NCBI GenBank assembly: GCA_037389465.1
Contig: JAZARR010000095.1
Coordinates: 3,478,501-3,542,500 of the forward strand
Source of the DNA: Baylisascaris procyonis
Lineage: Eukaryota; Nematoda; Chromadorea; Rhabditida; Ascarididae
Length of the DNA stretch: 64,000 nucleotides
Direction of reading: 5' to 3'
This document shows positions 11,047-25,900 of this stretch, piece by piece. Numbering within the stretch: position 1 is the first letter of the stretch; the number at the start of each line of letters is the position of its first letter. Position numbers and translations under genes: made by a program. Below the pieces are notes generated by a model. It did not search any database. It was not told the origin of the DNA and saw only the letters and a program-made list of their open reading frames with translations.

Positions 11047-11750
11047 ATCTTGTCCTCACATTCACTATGCAGTTTCCTTCATTGCATTGCTGAATTTTCT
11101 AAAGAAGCCCCATCTCACTAATTTCTAGCGGTCAAATCTGAATTGACGTTAACTCAATAAGCCCTAAAAGTTGTTCCGTGTTCTTCTTGGTACGAAGACG
11201 CAATAGTTTCGCATCTTGAAACGAAATCCGAGCTCTCGATGAATTATAGTAATTTGTGTGTGCATATCTAAGCCATAAATGCCTTCCAACTTATAATTGC
11301 TATTATTGACTGCTTGGATGGTGGAGTGAATTTACAAGAAATCTATAAAGACAGGAAATATATACGCCATTCACTATCTTGTGAAGAACTTTTATTGAAG
11401 CTGACGGATAAAAGTCGCTGAGGGAATTTCACGTGTAAAGGTTGTCAGGCGGTATCAAGCAGTTATTAGATTGCGTGAGCACTCGTTATCTACGTGTGTC
11501 CACGCAATACATGTGTTTAACAGCTGATCTCTATTTTGTATATGAAAGCTTCTTTGCTAGCTAGCTAGCTAGTTCGCCGAGTTGTTTCCAAGATTTTGGC
11601 GCAAAACGTCGAAGAAGGCAACAAACCGAATTGTCTAGTGATTTTATTCGTACAATGTTCGAATACAAAGAGAATCCACTATCTGCATGAAACGGAAGTA
11701 CATCCATTCAAGCCCGGATTTTTAAAATCATTATCCCTCATCATCCGGAA
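11047..11750 (+). other. 5' flank of gar-2
   Basis: No separate gene is seen. It contains a 17 bp run of GCTA repeats (11556-11572). The coding frame of exon 1 stays open upstream of the ATG for about 23 codons to a TGA, without another ATG. Transcription or trans-splice signals for gar-2 should lie here or in the GC-rich island, but none can be assigned with confidence. Confidence 0.4.
11556..11572. repeat. GCTA tetranucleotide run
   Basis: Four tandem GCTA units (GCTAGCTAGCTAGCTAG), self-complementary, about 180 bp before the gar-2 start codon. Confidence 0.85.
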
Positions 11751-12032
11751 ATGCTTGACAGTTACGGTGATGGCGACAACGACGAGGTGATTCTGGAACT
11801 GATCACAGCGACACTCACCGACATGACGACGGCCATCGATCCAGCAACGACGACGATGCCCATCGCCGACAGTGAACTCTCTTGGAGTTCCGTTATTCTC
11901 GCTATTATTATGGGTGCTCTTTCAGTAGTGACCGTTGTTGGGAATTTAGCTGTTCTGTTCTCTTACTATATTGATAAGAATATTCGACAGCCAAGCAATT
12001 ATTTCATCTTCTCATTGGCCGTTTCTGATTTG
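11751..12032 (+). CDS. gar-2: gar-2 exon 1 (N-terminus, helix 1, start of helix 2)
   Basis: It encodes residues 1-94: an acidic, Thr-rich extracellular N-terminus, helix 1 ([20 protein letters not shown]), loop 1 ([14 protein letters not shown]) and IFSLAVSDL. The donor is GTTAGT at 12033, phase 0. No N-glycosylation sequon is seen in the N-terminus. The following exon resumes IIGLEG exactly where helix 2 should continue. Confidence 0.9.
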
Positions 12033-12678
12033 GTTAGTTTTATTGCTAACATTAATATTCATCAATCGTTAATACATTGCTTGAATTAATCTATGAACAA
12101 TAAAAAAGGGGAACTTTGGAGCAATTATCATTTACTGCTTAACAGCGAGAAAGATGGAGAGGGGCGAATAAAGAACTTATTTTGGATTTTACCCCTCGAA
12201 ATTTGCCTTTCTATTCATAGATAAAGCGCAATAGGTGTGTCATCGCTCTTTTGTGCGATCGCATAAAATTAGTGCTAAGTTTGTTAATTTTGACAAAGAA
12301 AATTAACGAAATTAAAATTAAAATCAATGAGAGCTGAACGAATCACCACGCTGTGTAAACCTTCATCGCCTAGTCAATTGTGTAAAAAAAAATATTGCTC
12401 CCAAAATGTTTCAGCTGGATGGGCTTGATTGGTGAGATTTTAGAGATTGACGTGAGTCATAAATCCTTTGCATTGGAGTAATCCTTTTCGACTATTTATT
12501 GCTGAGGAGCAAGAAAAAAAAATGCTTGCATCTCGAGCCACAAGGAGCTGCAGCTTTTTTCTTCTTAAAACGGACAGTGTTCCTAAACTGTTTCCTTACT
12601 ATTTTTCTTTCTACTACTTACCAATGCGGGAACTTTTAAATTTTATTGGTTTATTTCCTTGTTTATTGCTTTTCAGTG

Positions 12679-12762
<84 letters not shown>

Positions 12763-15700
12763 GCATGGATATTTTCACCAAGAATATTTTACAAGCGCAC
12801 AATACTATAACAAAAGCACTACAAGTTGAAAGTGAAAAAAAAGGAAAAAATTTGCGGATAATATGCGCCTGTCTACTTTTCTTGATCGCCTCATTTTTGA
12901 CCTACTTGATCGTTACTACTGAAGAGAATAATAGTTTTCTTGAAAGGTGATTATAATTCCTCTTGTAGGCAAAATATTTATGCGCCAAAGTGAATAATTC
13001 TTAAATGCATCTGCATGAAACATTCGCTATTATCTAAAAACAAACTATTGTCACTTATAAAAATATGTAATAATAATGCAAAGAAAAATACACATTTGGC
13101 ACGTTTACAACTAATATTTTCAGAATTTTTCTTATATAGATGTCGTCAGATTTCGAAAACAATCTGCAAGTTTTCTTGCGTTGACGAATATAAAAAATCA
13201 TCCTTCCTAGAGAAGGGAACCGATTATATTGACGATGGTTTACAAATGTCAGGATTTCCTGATGTAGAGTATATTTTCAAAGATAGGGAAATCTCATTGA
13301 TGAGATTCACTACTAAGTTTTCGCTTTATGTCAGAAGAATCTTCGAGAAATCTATACTGATAGTTTAATTACCGTTTGAGCATTCTGCATAAAAACCTCT
13401 TGTGTTGATCGCCTCATATCAAATTTTCCTCAACCGCAAATCGATATTCACCAATATTCATATCATATATGCTTTCATATAGACGCATATGGCGAAGATT
13501 TTTATATAGATTCCTATCATATATCCCATAGAGACTGCATACAAAGTTAAAGCCGTATGCATAAATATTGGCTTTTACCTTTCAATTTTTTTTCAAAATA
13601 AAATTCCACGAAAGCTTGCATATTTCTCTTAGGTACCAACAACTGTGTCCGCAAATTTAAATTTTGGACATCGTGAAATTCATTTTCCATTATGTTTGCG
13701 CATAACAATTTTCATATTAGTGCTCCTGCAATTCATTGCTTTTGCCTATCACTATGAATCTAGTGGACAGAAGGCATAGTTTTATATGCCATCAACTCAC
13801 TCAAGGAAATAGATTTTTTTGCGAGTGATATGGTTGTATATGTGATTATTTATGCGCATTTTTGTGTGTGTTTGTGTGTTTGTTTACGGTTTAATATGTC
13901 TTCTTAAACAAGGGGCGTAATAACTCAAATGTTGTTTGCGACGTCGATACAAACGTTGAATGCCGCCTGCTTCAGCCGCTTTTATCGGCTAGCGAAAACA
14001 CATACTTGCATGATGCATTCGAGGAAAAATTTAGCTAAAGTGGAAAATAGTGAAGCGCTATACAGCTGAACGTTGTTTACATATAAAGGAGGACGCAATG
14101 AATTGCTGATAGAACGATGAAATGAAATAAAGTTAAGATTGCATGTAAATGCTTCACGTTTAAACGATTTATTTCCACTCTAGGCAAAGATAAAGAAAAA
14201 TTGTAATTGAAAATAAAATTTTATATAATTGAAGCTTAACTTTATTTTTAGTAAGTGAACAATATATCATGGTCAATATATTTCAATGCTATTGCTATTA
14301 ATGACTTTAATTGCTGCTCAATTGTCGCTATATAATTACCTCAGTAATTAGTAATATGAAATTTGTGAGGATAACAATTTCATTACCATCAAGGTGTTGA
14401 TTTGGTCTGAGTACAGCATGATATTCGCATAAACAACGAAATTTCAATCTCATCGCACTCTATAGAAATATTTTATTTGAAACGTCTCTCTTTTTTGTTT
14501 TTATTTCTCTCTGCGAGATCTTGCCGACTTCCGGCCAATACAACAGCCTAAACATGAATGCAGTACGGCAAACCAGCTGATGAGCTAGATGAGGCGTCGC
14601 ATAACATCTTAGGCACTAAGTCAAGGGCCAGATAACATCTTACATACTAGGTGAGGTTCGAGTGGTAATTATTCCAAATTATGGGGTACTCATAATTCTA
14701 GGCGTACAATTTTGAGCGATATGAGCGATATTAATAGGGAATTTTAGTGACTTATTAAGTCAACAAAATTTTACACTGTTCCTATATTAAATTAACACCT
14801 CTTGCTTAATAAATACAAGAAAAATCTAGTGTTTCGATGTAGTTGCTGCCTCATATTTGTCTGATTGTCTACCGTTGTCTGTATCGCACTCGCAAATAAA
14901 AGTTGAATCTTGTCAAAAAAAAAGACGGTCGAAATTCTAGGAAAAATTCGCTTTCTAGTCTTTCCCAATAAAAGTTTTTCAATCTTTTTTTTTTTTTTCC
15001 GAGAGAATCGTAGAGTTTGCTTCAAGGCGGTGAGCCATTGCACTCGACCGATACGCTTGGGGAGTTTGAATCGACAAGAAGAGATTTTCTGGAGGAATTT
15101 TTGAGTGAATAGGGCATTATATAGGAGCATTATTTGATTTTGCATTCATCCGATTTGCTTCAAATCATAAAAGGATAATAATATTCGCTTCAGTTCTTTT
15201 GAATATGTGATAGAGTTTCGCATCTGCAAGGACCAATTTGATCATAACTTTTCCTCTTTCTTCTTTATTCGGCCCTCTTCTTGTTCCGCTTCGTTCTTCA
15301 CTGCATACACTTCCTCCTTCAGTGGATGCATTTCCTTCTTCATTGAATGCGCTCCATTCTCCACTTCCTTTTTCATATGATTCACTTCCTTCTTCGTCGG
15401 AAGTACTTCCTTATTCATCGTACTCACTTCTTTCTTCATTAGATGACCGTTCGTTTTTCATTGCTCGCACTTTCTTCTTCACTGGATTCCTTCTTCAACC
15501 GAGTCTTTTCAACACGTACATATTTGCTTATTAATTTTTGCGCATTATAAATCTATTAATCGGCCAAATACAAACTCTTATAGAATCGAAATGGCTAAGA
15601 AGGATCCGAAGTAATTTACTTATTACCAACAGTGGGCGCAATCTTAGAATCGAAAAAATCCAGACGGATATTGGATAAGAAATCTATAAAACCCCGAAGT

Positions 15701-18700
15701 TTAGCAAAAAGATTTGTCGACAATTAATTTTTTATTTCTACTTTTTATAAAACTAAGTGCAATACTAGCACTATTAGCTTATACTTATCCTATCGAAAAC
15801 CATCGTTTCATTGCAAAACTTTTTTACAATTACGAATTTTTCGAGAAGATGAGCTTAAATGGGAGTTTTTTCCTAAGTGAATGGTTAACGTCATATGTCA
15901 CGGCCAACTATTTTAGCTTGGTTTAGACTCAAGTGAGAACCATTGTTTCATCGGGTTTGGAACCGTTGGCTCAGCAGTAGATCACCCGCTCGACAAATCA
16001 AAAGTCAATGGTTCGTTCCTATCCACGAGGAAGTTTTAATCATCCAGCAAAGAAGAATTTTTCTCGATAAATTTCATTCTAAAAAAGCGATGTTCTATTA
16101 TCTACTTTAAATACATAAAATTTATTAAAACACATTAGGAAAGATTTGTTTTTGTTCGTTGCATTCAAAAATATTTTTGTGTGTTAAAATATTGCCGACT
16201 GAAGCGAAATAAGTTGATTGCCACCGAACGAAATATGCGAATGAAACAAATTGCATTTGTGAACGAATGAAAGAGAAAAAAGAACTTTCAAAAATGCTTC
16301 AGAAATAACCAATACGCTCCTTAGCCCATTTTTGCGTATGCAAAGGGATCGAACAACCGTCGCGTTCATTGTAAATTCGTCATTTTCACTCTTCGTTTTT
16401 ATTGACATTTGCAATTCGGTCATTCTCTTACATTCATGAATAGTATTCGGATAGTATTTTAGAATGTTTTAACCTTTCGCATCCTCCTTAACGACGCTGC
16501 TGATACGAATTTCTAGTACACTCAGTTTTTGCCACCTTCACTCCCACCTCTTTATTTTTCCGTCTCCGCTTCATCCTTCGACAACCTCTTTGTCGTTTTT
16601 TGAGCGAGTGCTCTCCAGTGATTGGTTTTCGCTTTGCTTGATTCGAGTAACATAGAATTTTTCTTTAAACCTAAAAATGTCATTTCACAAGAAAACAAAA
16701 CAAATTGCGCTATCAAAACAAACAGTTAAACTTTTTATGCTTTATAAATCGTAATACGCCGACGCCGTATATGTGCGCATTTGTGAACGTACGTGTCTTT
16801 CTCTGTTCAAAAGTGTTCAGATATTTGAATATTTAAAAGTCCCATGCAATTTTTAGCCATTCGGAATCATTTTATGTCAATCCGGTCGCATTTTACAATT
16901 ATTTACAACGGAAAAACATTTTTTTTGAGAAAGTTCTGTACGAGTTGTCCGTTTTCTTTGAAATCATGGATGCATTATTGCGCAAATTCCATATTTCTGT
17001 AGCAAATTATGGTACCGCTTTACCCATCGAGTTGGAATATATCTCAAATTTGGAAAGGTCAAAGGAATGCGGGTCGTAATTTTGTGCTGTGACATGCAAA
17101 AGTGGCTGATTTTCTAACTAAAGAAATGAAATATAATACTAAGAGTGAAGGCATAGGAAAAGCATCATAAAGAGTTCATAAAAAATGCATTAAAAACGTT
17201 TCCATCTTGAAGTTTGACGTATTTATAGACGGCATGATTGGGTCTAGCATGCAGAACTCTCTTTTCTGAAGAGGAGCTGTCAGAACGGAAACACTTGTTC
17301 TGACAGCTCGTTTGGCTTGTGCCTCCACTTGCTTCTAGTTCAGATGATTTTATGGGATCTCTAAAATCCATTAATCCATAATAGTTTTCCAATTCAGGAA
17401 TAGTCGAATTTATCTTGACTTCATAGAAAGAATAGACGAGTACAAAGAGAGGGAGAGGGAAGGAGAGAGAGATAAAAAGCGAACCAGGCGAATTATTTGA
17501 AAATTTGAAGTAGCAAGAAGGAACGAGTTTCATCATAAACTTTGCTTATGTAGGAATTAAGGGCTATATTTATTTAAAAAAACATAACTTACAGCTCAAA
17601 TAATAGTGGAACATGGAATTGCATCAATCCTATCCACTAGGATCTCTACTGGAGTAAGAGGATGTTTTTTTTTTGAATCGAAAATTGTTGAAATTGAATT
17701 CAATCTTATTTAAAAGCACATTTCCTAACGCTATTTTAGTTCGTTTTTCCTATGAGCACAACGAATACTTAACTCTTTTAATTGCGAGATGTTGATTTAT
17801 TTCCTTGTTTTTGTCGCAAAATTTTATGAAGCATATAGTGAAATAAATGTTGCATTTAGAAATGGATATATGAATTTGCTGGAGTGGAAGAATGAACCTG
17901 AAGAAAACGCTTGCTGTATTGCGTTGGTTTAATTTAGTGCAAAGAGACGCAGCATTTTTTTTTTTTTTTGAATTTCATGCAAGAGAAAAATTTTAAAAAC
18001 TCTCAAAATTTGCATATTTCCACTCAGTATGCGATAGCGCAAAACTTATGTAGCAATTGAAAACACTAAGCTGATTGTCGCCTCACATAATGATTTGCTA
18101 CTCAAATTTAGCATTAGATATTTCTTTCTATCAAAAATTTCCATCTATATACGTCATTTGGTGACTTCACTCGAGTTCAATCAGAATGCTGTATCATTAT
18201 TTAATCACATCTCTTGGATGGGGAAATTGTGTCAATTAAGAAAGTTTCTCGGCAAAAAGAAAATAGTTTGCAATCAAAGAACGAAGTTAGTGCGAACTTA
18301 GTGCAAGGTTAGTGCGAGGTTACTGCAAAGTTTGCATGAGGTGTGCGAGGTTATTGCAAAGTTAGTGCAAAGTTCGCAAAGTTAGCACGAAGTTAAGGTC
18401 CGTTTTATCTTAAAAACAATGCTCGTAGCACTTTGCATTGCCAGAAAATGAAGTGAGAAAATTATCCTTTCATAATGTTTCAACTTCTTATTCTATTCTA
18501 CCTTCGCTTTTTTCCCAAAAATCTTTTTGGTTTTCCCAAATCATCGCGCTCCTCCGAAAAAAAGAATTCACTTGTTTACGTGGAAAGAAGAACGTCAAAT
18601 GTGAAACGAATTATGAAAATTAGGAAAGCACGCCATGAGTGTCAAGGGAATAACGCTGACGTCCACAAATATATCGAATAGAAATATGTGCAATGAACGA

Positions 18701-21700
18701 GCGCATGTGTACTTATTGAGATTACATGGATATTGCTGGAAAATTGCCTGAATGAGAAAGTTGGATTTGCGCTTCTTTTATTGGAGATATGAGGATAGAC
18801 ACAATGCGCATGCGGGTTGAAATCTTTTGAAAATTTTGCAAATCAAGAATAATAATATTATAGATTTTGTCAGCACAAAAAATGTTCACGTATTTCATCT
18901 CATTTTTATTCTTTTACTTACTTATTCATTGTTTAATACGTTTTGCAAAAATAGACGATACTAAACAATAAAATTTGATAGTGACAGCACGAATATATTG
19001 AGAGATTTTAAAAAACAATTTTATTTAATTTTTCAAAAATGGAAAAATGCCACCCTTATATTAAAAAAAAAAGAAATCAATCGAATATATGAAAAAAACC
19101 TATATAAATGAATCGTAACAAAGAAAAATTAATTCGAAAAAAAAACAATTGATCTCGATTCAGTTCGCTGTGATATTAGAGTCATACACAAGCGTGCTAG
19201 CATCGAAAAAATCAATCGTTGCCGCATAACACAACACATCCTGAATTTCTTCATAAGCGTTGACTGCGGAAATTGTTATAGCTTAGTGGCGCACAAAGAT
19301 GACATATTGAAAACGAAGCATAGGCGAAGGAAAGCCTTTCCGTTTACCTTCCCCCTCCCCCTACCCCTTCTCCCAACCATTCCCCCGCCCCTCCTCCCCT
19401 CCTATCTCAATATTGAACAACTGTCAACGTAGTCGTAATAGAATGTAAAGATTTGTGCTCCTACTTAGCTTTTTTAGCAAAGGCCATTGTGCGATACTGT
19501 ACTCGTAAGAGTTCATTTTCTCTGCATCTTCGACCTGGAAATTGATATTAGCAGTATTTTCAGATAGTATCATCGCCGCAAAACTTTAAGAAATTTCTTT
19601 TTTTACCTGAACTTTAGTTGCAGAAAGTATCTTTCCAAATTGATCGACTCCAAAATCAAATAATAAATCAAAAAATTTGTCGCCTCTTTTTTTACAATTC
19701 CAATTCGGGCTGTTAGATTGATTAATTTTTCATAGAAATTCACAGATGAGATGTTATATGTGAAGGAGTTTTTCATGAGTTTTGTGAAAATGTAAGAAAA
19801 GAATCCCGCTAGTAAGGTAGACATTGAAGAAAATCATGCAAAGACTATTTTATTATTTTCTTGGTACTTCGCCAACAAATATCATTTCTGAATATTCATC
19901 GCGTTAATGCTACATGAATGATTTTTTAAGATTTTTAAAATCTTGGAAATAGCCTGAAAGTTGATAAGGGACATCCATGAGGGCCTCATAGCTTGTGCGG
20001 ATGCCGATATATAGCAGATATGCTTGCACAGTGCATATATTCTAGAAATATTAATTTCTGTGAAACTTTGGTAGCACTATCCTATATCTCCTTGTCATGG
20101 TTCTTTTTTTTTAAATAAGGCAAGTATTTGTTTTTTTAGCAGGCCTTCCTTAAAACTTCTTCTATACTAATTTGATGCTTCAGTATCTGGTCGTTCGAAA
20201 AAACAAGGAAAAATAGTAGACGAACACCTCCACTCAAAACTTACAGGCAATTCCATAGCCTGTCAAACGAGGGCAGGTGAATGTAGATCATATGAATGAA
20301 CGTTTTCACATACTTTTTGAGAGTGAATATCGTCATGGTAACAAATTGCTGACAAATTCTAGGTATTTGCTCGTCTTATTCATGCATTCGTGTCTTGGTG
20401 AAAAATTTAAGATTCTAGCTTGGGTCTTACCTGCGAGAGGTTGGGTCTTGCCAATGAGAAAACTTCAACATTCATGAATTGCATTTCTTGTTTATTTAAC
20501 GTAATAAATATTCCTCACACTGTTCACTATTTATAATTAATTCGATATTTCACTGCTTTATTCACGGGTTCAAGAGTTAATCTAATAGAGTGCAGAACAT
20601 AATTAAATGCGCTAGATTTTTACTCTGTAATTTGTGCAGCACTCGATTTACATCAAATTTCGCTTGATCGCTTTGTTGGAGAACAGCTTATTAACCTCTT
20701 TAATAATATTATTTGAGGCTGTAAAAATGTTATACTCTTCAAGAATGTAGATTAAAAATCAGCATAAAATCCAAAAAAGTGAAGAAATATTCGGAGAAAA
20801 GCAATCAGTTGGTAAGGTTAACGATGTATTATTGTAATACACCTTTATACTATTCATTGCAATGTGCATATGCTACATGCGGTGGATAATTATCAATTGT
20901 GTTATAATATGATATTTCCTACTTATTAAAAATATCGTTTCCAACTTTTCTATGGAGATTTGTATTTGAAGCACTCAAAGTGCTTCGTGCTTAGTTTTTT
21001 TATCGTTTAGTTGACTAATCTTATAGTGTTCGTATCGAGGAGAAATGGATTAAATGGGGAAGCCATTTGGTCGAATTTTTTTCCATCATTTGAAACCCTT
21101 TGCAATATTGTCATAATTTTTTCGATCGTTGAATACGATAAGAAATCCCATATGAACATCACAATAACGCATTCATAACTGCGATCATTCAACGTTTCAC
21201 TTATATGAATTTGTTTAATATTATTTGAAAATCGATTAATCAAAAACTTAGATTGTACTCCTATTATAACAATCATCTTATAGCACTTTCGACAATTTTA
21301 ACTCATAAAAATGAGCAATATGATTATTGCTTGAATCTAAAATCAGCGAAAAAATTATTGGATATTCATGGTCTTGCTGGCAATTAAAGTTCGCTAGTAA
21401 AAGTAACTGATCGCCGTTGGCATGCACAGAAGTTGCAAATTTGCGCATGCAATTAGCACGGCTGCTCTTAACGATGTCATTATGCTTTTCTCATTACATT
21501 CATCGTAAACGGTGAATTTTCATAGCTTCATAATGGTTAACACAAATGAGAGCACTAAGATTCGCTCTATGACTATCGACTATCTTTATAGGTAGCAAGA
21601 TTCGAGTGATACTTCCGGTTACTTTTTTATTATAACATACGCTTTAAATCATCTCATAGTCGCCATTATTTCATTTCAGAAATGAATAAAAAAGTCAGAA

Positions 21701-22836
21701 ATTATATCCGGCTGAGAAAAACCCGCAGAAAAGTTCACTCACCAAATAGTTCAAATATTTTGGCGACAAAAGCGAACAATTGCTTAGAAGTTGAACACAT
21801 GAAATTGAAATTAGTAGATGCAGTAGAAATACACTTTCGCTTATTATCTTCCAAAATTTCATTTCGTCTTTCTCGATAAGCTGCTTAGTGCTTTTTTTAA
21901 AGTGCTTGACAAATAGATACCAATTGATTGACTGGTTCAATCCATTATTTGCCGAATATCGATCAGTCCTATTATTCTATTATTTTTGATGACGTCATTC
22001 GAACTTTTCATAAATGCAATTTTTTTGGAACTTAATTTCGGTTCTTTTAAAAACATTCTTGATCATGCGACGAACTTGAAACATATATGAATTCCAGATT
22101 AAGTCAAATGTTGAATCGCTGATGCGATAAATGTATATCAACCACATTGTGATCCCATTAGAAGCACTTTTTTCTTGTCATTTGGGCAAATATTTGTGCA
22201 ATATTCTATAGGTAATTAATTAGCGTACTTTCTCATAGAATACAGTATAAGTCGTGTAGATTTGATTGCATAATTTAGTATACTTCAAGCTGTTTTTGTT
22301 TTAAATATTTATTTGACTTTCAATATTTTTTGAGTTCTTTTTTTGATGTTCCCTTCTTGATGCATTCCCATTTCTTGTTGATTTTGCACTAGTGGCATTT
22401 TTTTTTTGTCTAAACAAGCATATAGCAGCAATACAAATTGCAAGAAATGTAGGAATTATTCACTGCAACATACATTTCATATCAAAGCAGTAGTTTAAAT
22501 GATCGTATAATATTATCTATAAAGCCTATAAAATTTTATGTGTTTATTTTGTATAGATTTTATGTATTCATTCATATTGATGAATAGTTCAAAGATGCAT
22601 TGTTGAAATGCAAATTCTTCATGTGGGCGTACTTTCATTTTTATGCAGCGAATTCAATGCATACGACTTCTTCGGTTCCTTTATCTGACGACTTTCCTAT
22701 TTTTTAGTCAATTCGTTCGGCTGTTTGTTCGTATGTCAAGCAATACTTTCATTGGAACCGTCTAATAAGCAAATATTTATTGCTGAAGTGTGAATAGCTA
22801 TACTGCTTAGAACATTCGCGTAATATGTGTAAATAT

Positions 22837-22935
<99 letters not shown>

Positions 22936-25900
22936 TCTTATAATGTGGTTGAATATACACGACTAGCACTTATTTCGGTTATACAGGGCTATACCCTTAC
23001 CACGTCCACCTTTTTCGATTTCGATCGTACATCTGTGCGTTTCCTATGTGCTCTATTGCATCAAAGCTGAGCTGAACCCTAATATCATGGGCAAATCGAA
23101 AGCGGACTGGACGGGCGATGGCGGAAGCCAGCAAGAATTCGTCGAAACTATCAAGTATGCAAATACATTTATAATATACATAATCAGCTGTAGATGCCAA
23201 TGAATCAATAAATAAAATACTAAAAATAGTAATCAACATTATGGATAATATTTCAAAATAAATTGTGATGAGTATTTTCTGATGTATATTAGCGTATTAA
23301 TTATTCGCCCTCATATAAATGAATCCAATAATAGTTTTTGCACATTTTTATAAGTGTAAAAAACTATAAATGAATTATATTCATATCGGTGGAATAATTT
23401 TCATTGCTCAAAAAGATTTCACCCATTATGACTCAATGATCAATTAGCAATTGAGAGAGGAAATAACTAATCATCGAAGCGTTAATTAATTCTTCAAATT
23501 TTTTTCCATCAATATTAGATCATTCGTTTGATTGATTCGTTCAGTTGCGAACAATTGATCGATAAAATTAGCAACAAACCGAGATTGAATATTCCTAACA
23601 ATAGATGTTTTCGGTCGTTTTCTCATAAATTCTCTTAGTACTCTATTGTTTAGCATTTATTTTCACGTAGATTATTTGCATATTCGCTTCTATAAAACTA
23701 CTTAGAGAGAAATATTCAAAACGATTATTCGAATTCATAGCGAATTTTATCAATTTTCACCATGAAATTGTGCGTGAATCACTTATGAAAAATGCTCATT
23801 ATGGAATGGATGGGAATTCAGGCTATTTTCTACTTCTGATTTCTGCGATTAGCGAACGAAAAAGAATCTATACAAAATGGCAAACAAAGCAGAATACTGT
23901 CAAAAATTGAACAGCAATGATCTCACCGGTAAAGCATACCATTTGACTTATGACAATATACTATGGAGTGTTGGATCTTAATACTATATTACTATAAACT
24001 TCATCTGTCGTTATCATTTTTTGGGTGCCGTTTTTCGAACGTATTAGCTGCAAAGCGAGTAACGGATTGAATAAATTCGTCACTTAGCAATAAAATTCAA
24101 TCCATTTTGGCATGAGTAATATACGATGCGATAGATAATTATGAGCCGATTCTCTGTGCTGGAATAATTCGCCAACTTTTATGCATTTGGTAATCGCACA
24201 TTTCCATTCGACATTTTGTCATAATTCGCGCAATTTGAGTTTATCCATTTACGTCATATCTCACCATCAATACAATATTGCATTAGGTACACATGCTTCA
24301 TTGCGCTCTTTAGTGCATTTAATACTTCAGTGATAGTTTAGTGCATTTAAAGGGTAACGAGTGCTAATGTTGAACTAATTATCGCACATACACAATAGAA
24401 CAAAAGTTATGAGTGAAAAGTCGTTGTGTCGTATTTTAATGTGTCGTCTCAACTTTATTGTTGGGGTGCGTAAAATGGCTGAATGGAAAAATATTGAATT
24501 ATCGTATGCATTATGTCTCGTTCGATAGCATCCCGTTGACTGCATATCAACAAATGTTTGCACTCGTACTGTAAACCTTTGCTTACATATACATAAACTT
24601 AATACTATTATACTGTTAATGACTGATATAACACTTACTTTTTAATGGCCAGATAGGTATAGCCGTTAAACTTTATCGTAACAGATGGATTAAATACCTC
24701 TTCAAGTGGGCAATCGAATAGAAGATTTTTATTCAACTTTATTTCCACATTTAACGATTTTCATTAACATTGTAATTGCATCAAAGAAAATTAAACATTT
24801 CTCTCATTCTCAAATCTTACAGCAACTATTTTCAGCTGTACTATCTCCCTTATGTTCTTTTCCATCACTTTTTTGAGGTTTTATCCCATTCTCGAAAATT
24901 CCTGAGCTTTTATTCGAAATGAAGCGAAAAAAAGTACCTCTGTATAAGTGTACACCTGGAGAGGTTTCGAATTTTTGGGATCGTTCGTGAGTGAATGAAG
25001 AAAATATTTTATGAAGTTTGACATAATCCAAATCACGATTATGTGAAATGCCGCATATTAAAGGGTTTAAATTCCGGAAAAAGATCAATTTCAGTGAAGC
25101 TGGAAGATGCTGAGTCGAGATATTCGACAAATTATTATTGAAAATGCTGATGAAATGTCTTTCTAGCTAGTATTTGCACGTCTCTCTTATTTCATTTCTA
25201 AAAGCTTTTAACTTCACCTAAACTTAAGTATGTCATTTTCAAAAAAAAAGTGCGCAGAAAGTGAATTTCTAAACAATGAATTTTTTTTTTGTTATCTTAA
25301 TTCAACATTTCGACGTCATTTTTTGCACATTCTGATAGGTGAGACATATGTTTAAATGTTTCCTTTCTTCTTGATTAACAACGTGGAAAAATATTTACCG
25401 ATGCACTCCATTCAATGAAAAATTCTTCCAATAAGTGAAAGCGACTATTTATGAGTCCAGGGGCCTTAAAAAGTAAATTAGGAAGATGGGTCATGTTGGC
25501 TAAAAATTGATCAGAACGATCAAAAATGAGACTACGGCAGTGCTATATCATCACCGCAAATAAATATCTCTGAGAAAATAGCATCTACTCACGAAAGAGA
25601 GGACAAAACCTATGCGAGATACAAAAACTGATCAACGAGCCAAGAAGTGTAAAAAGGGTTGTCATAAAATGGTCTTTCGCGTTCTACTCATTCAATCCAT
25701 CAGATACTTTCAACAAATGTCACTAAAAAGTGAAACATCCAGAATGATATCTGCATATTTTAAGTGATCACGTTATCCATATGAACCTTCAATGAAATAT
25801 CTGTTGTGCTACGATGTGGTCGTTGTAAGGCATATACAAATTTTTGCATGCTCGGGAAAACTTTTTTTGAAGCTAACGGACCAGTGTGAAATGCAGTGCT

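Noticed and set aside
12468..12950. 160-codon + frame and matching minus frame through the AT tract
   Set aside because: Most of the length is Ile-Tyr coding by the (AT)n microsatellite, which is open in several frames by nature.
14792..15145. 117-codon minus-strand ORF
   Set aside because: Lys-rich run comes from a T-rich tract. No motif or splice signal supports it, and its length is within chance for sequence this AT-rich over 64 kb.
17165..17536. 123-codon minus-strand ORF
   Set aside because: It contains the 13 bp hairpin and a CT-rich tract but no recognisable domain or signal peptide. Expected about once by chance in a window of this composition.
22736..23070. Ile-Tyr repeat ORFs on both strands
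   Set aside because: They are produced by the 92 bp AT microsatellite.
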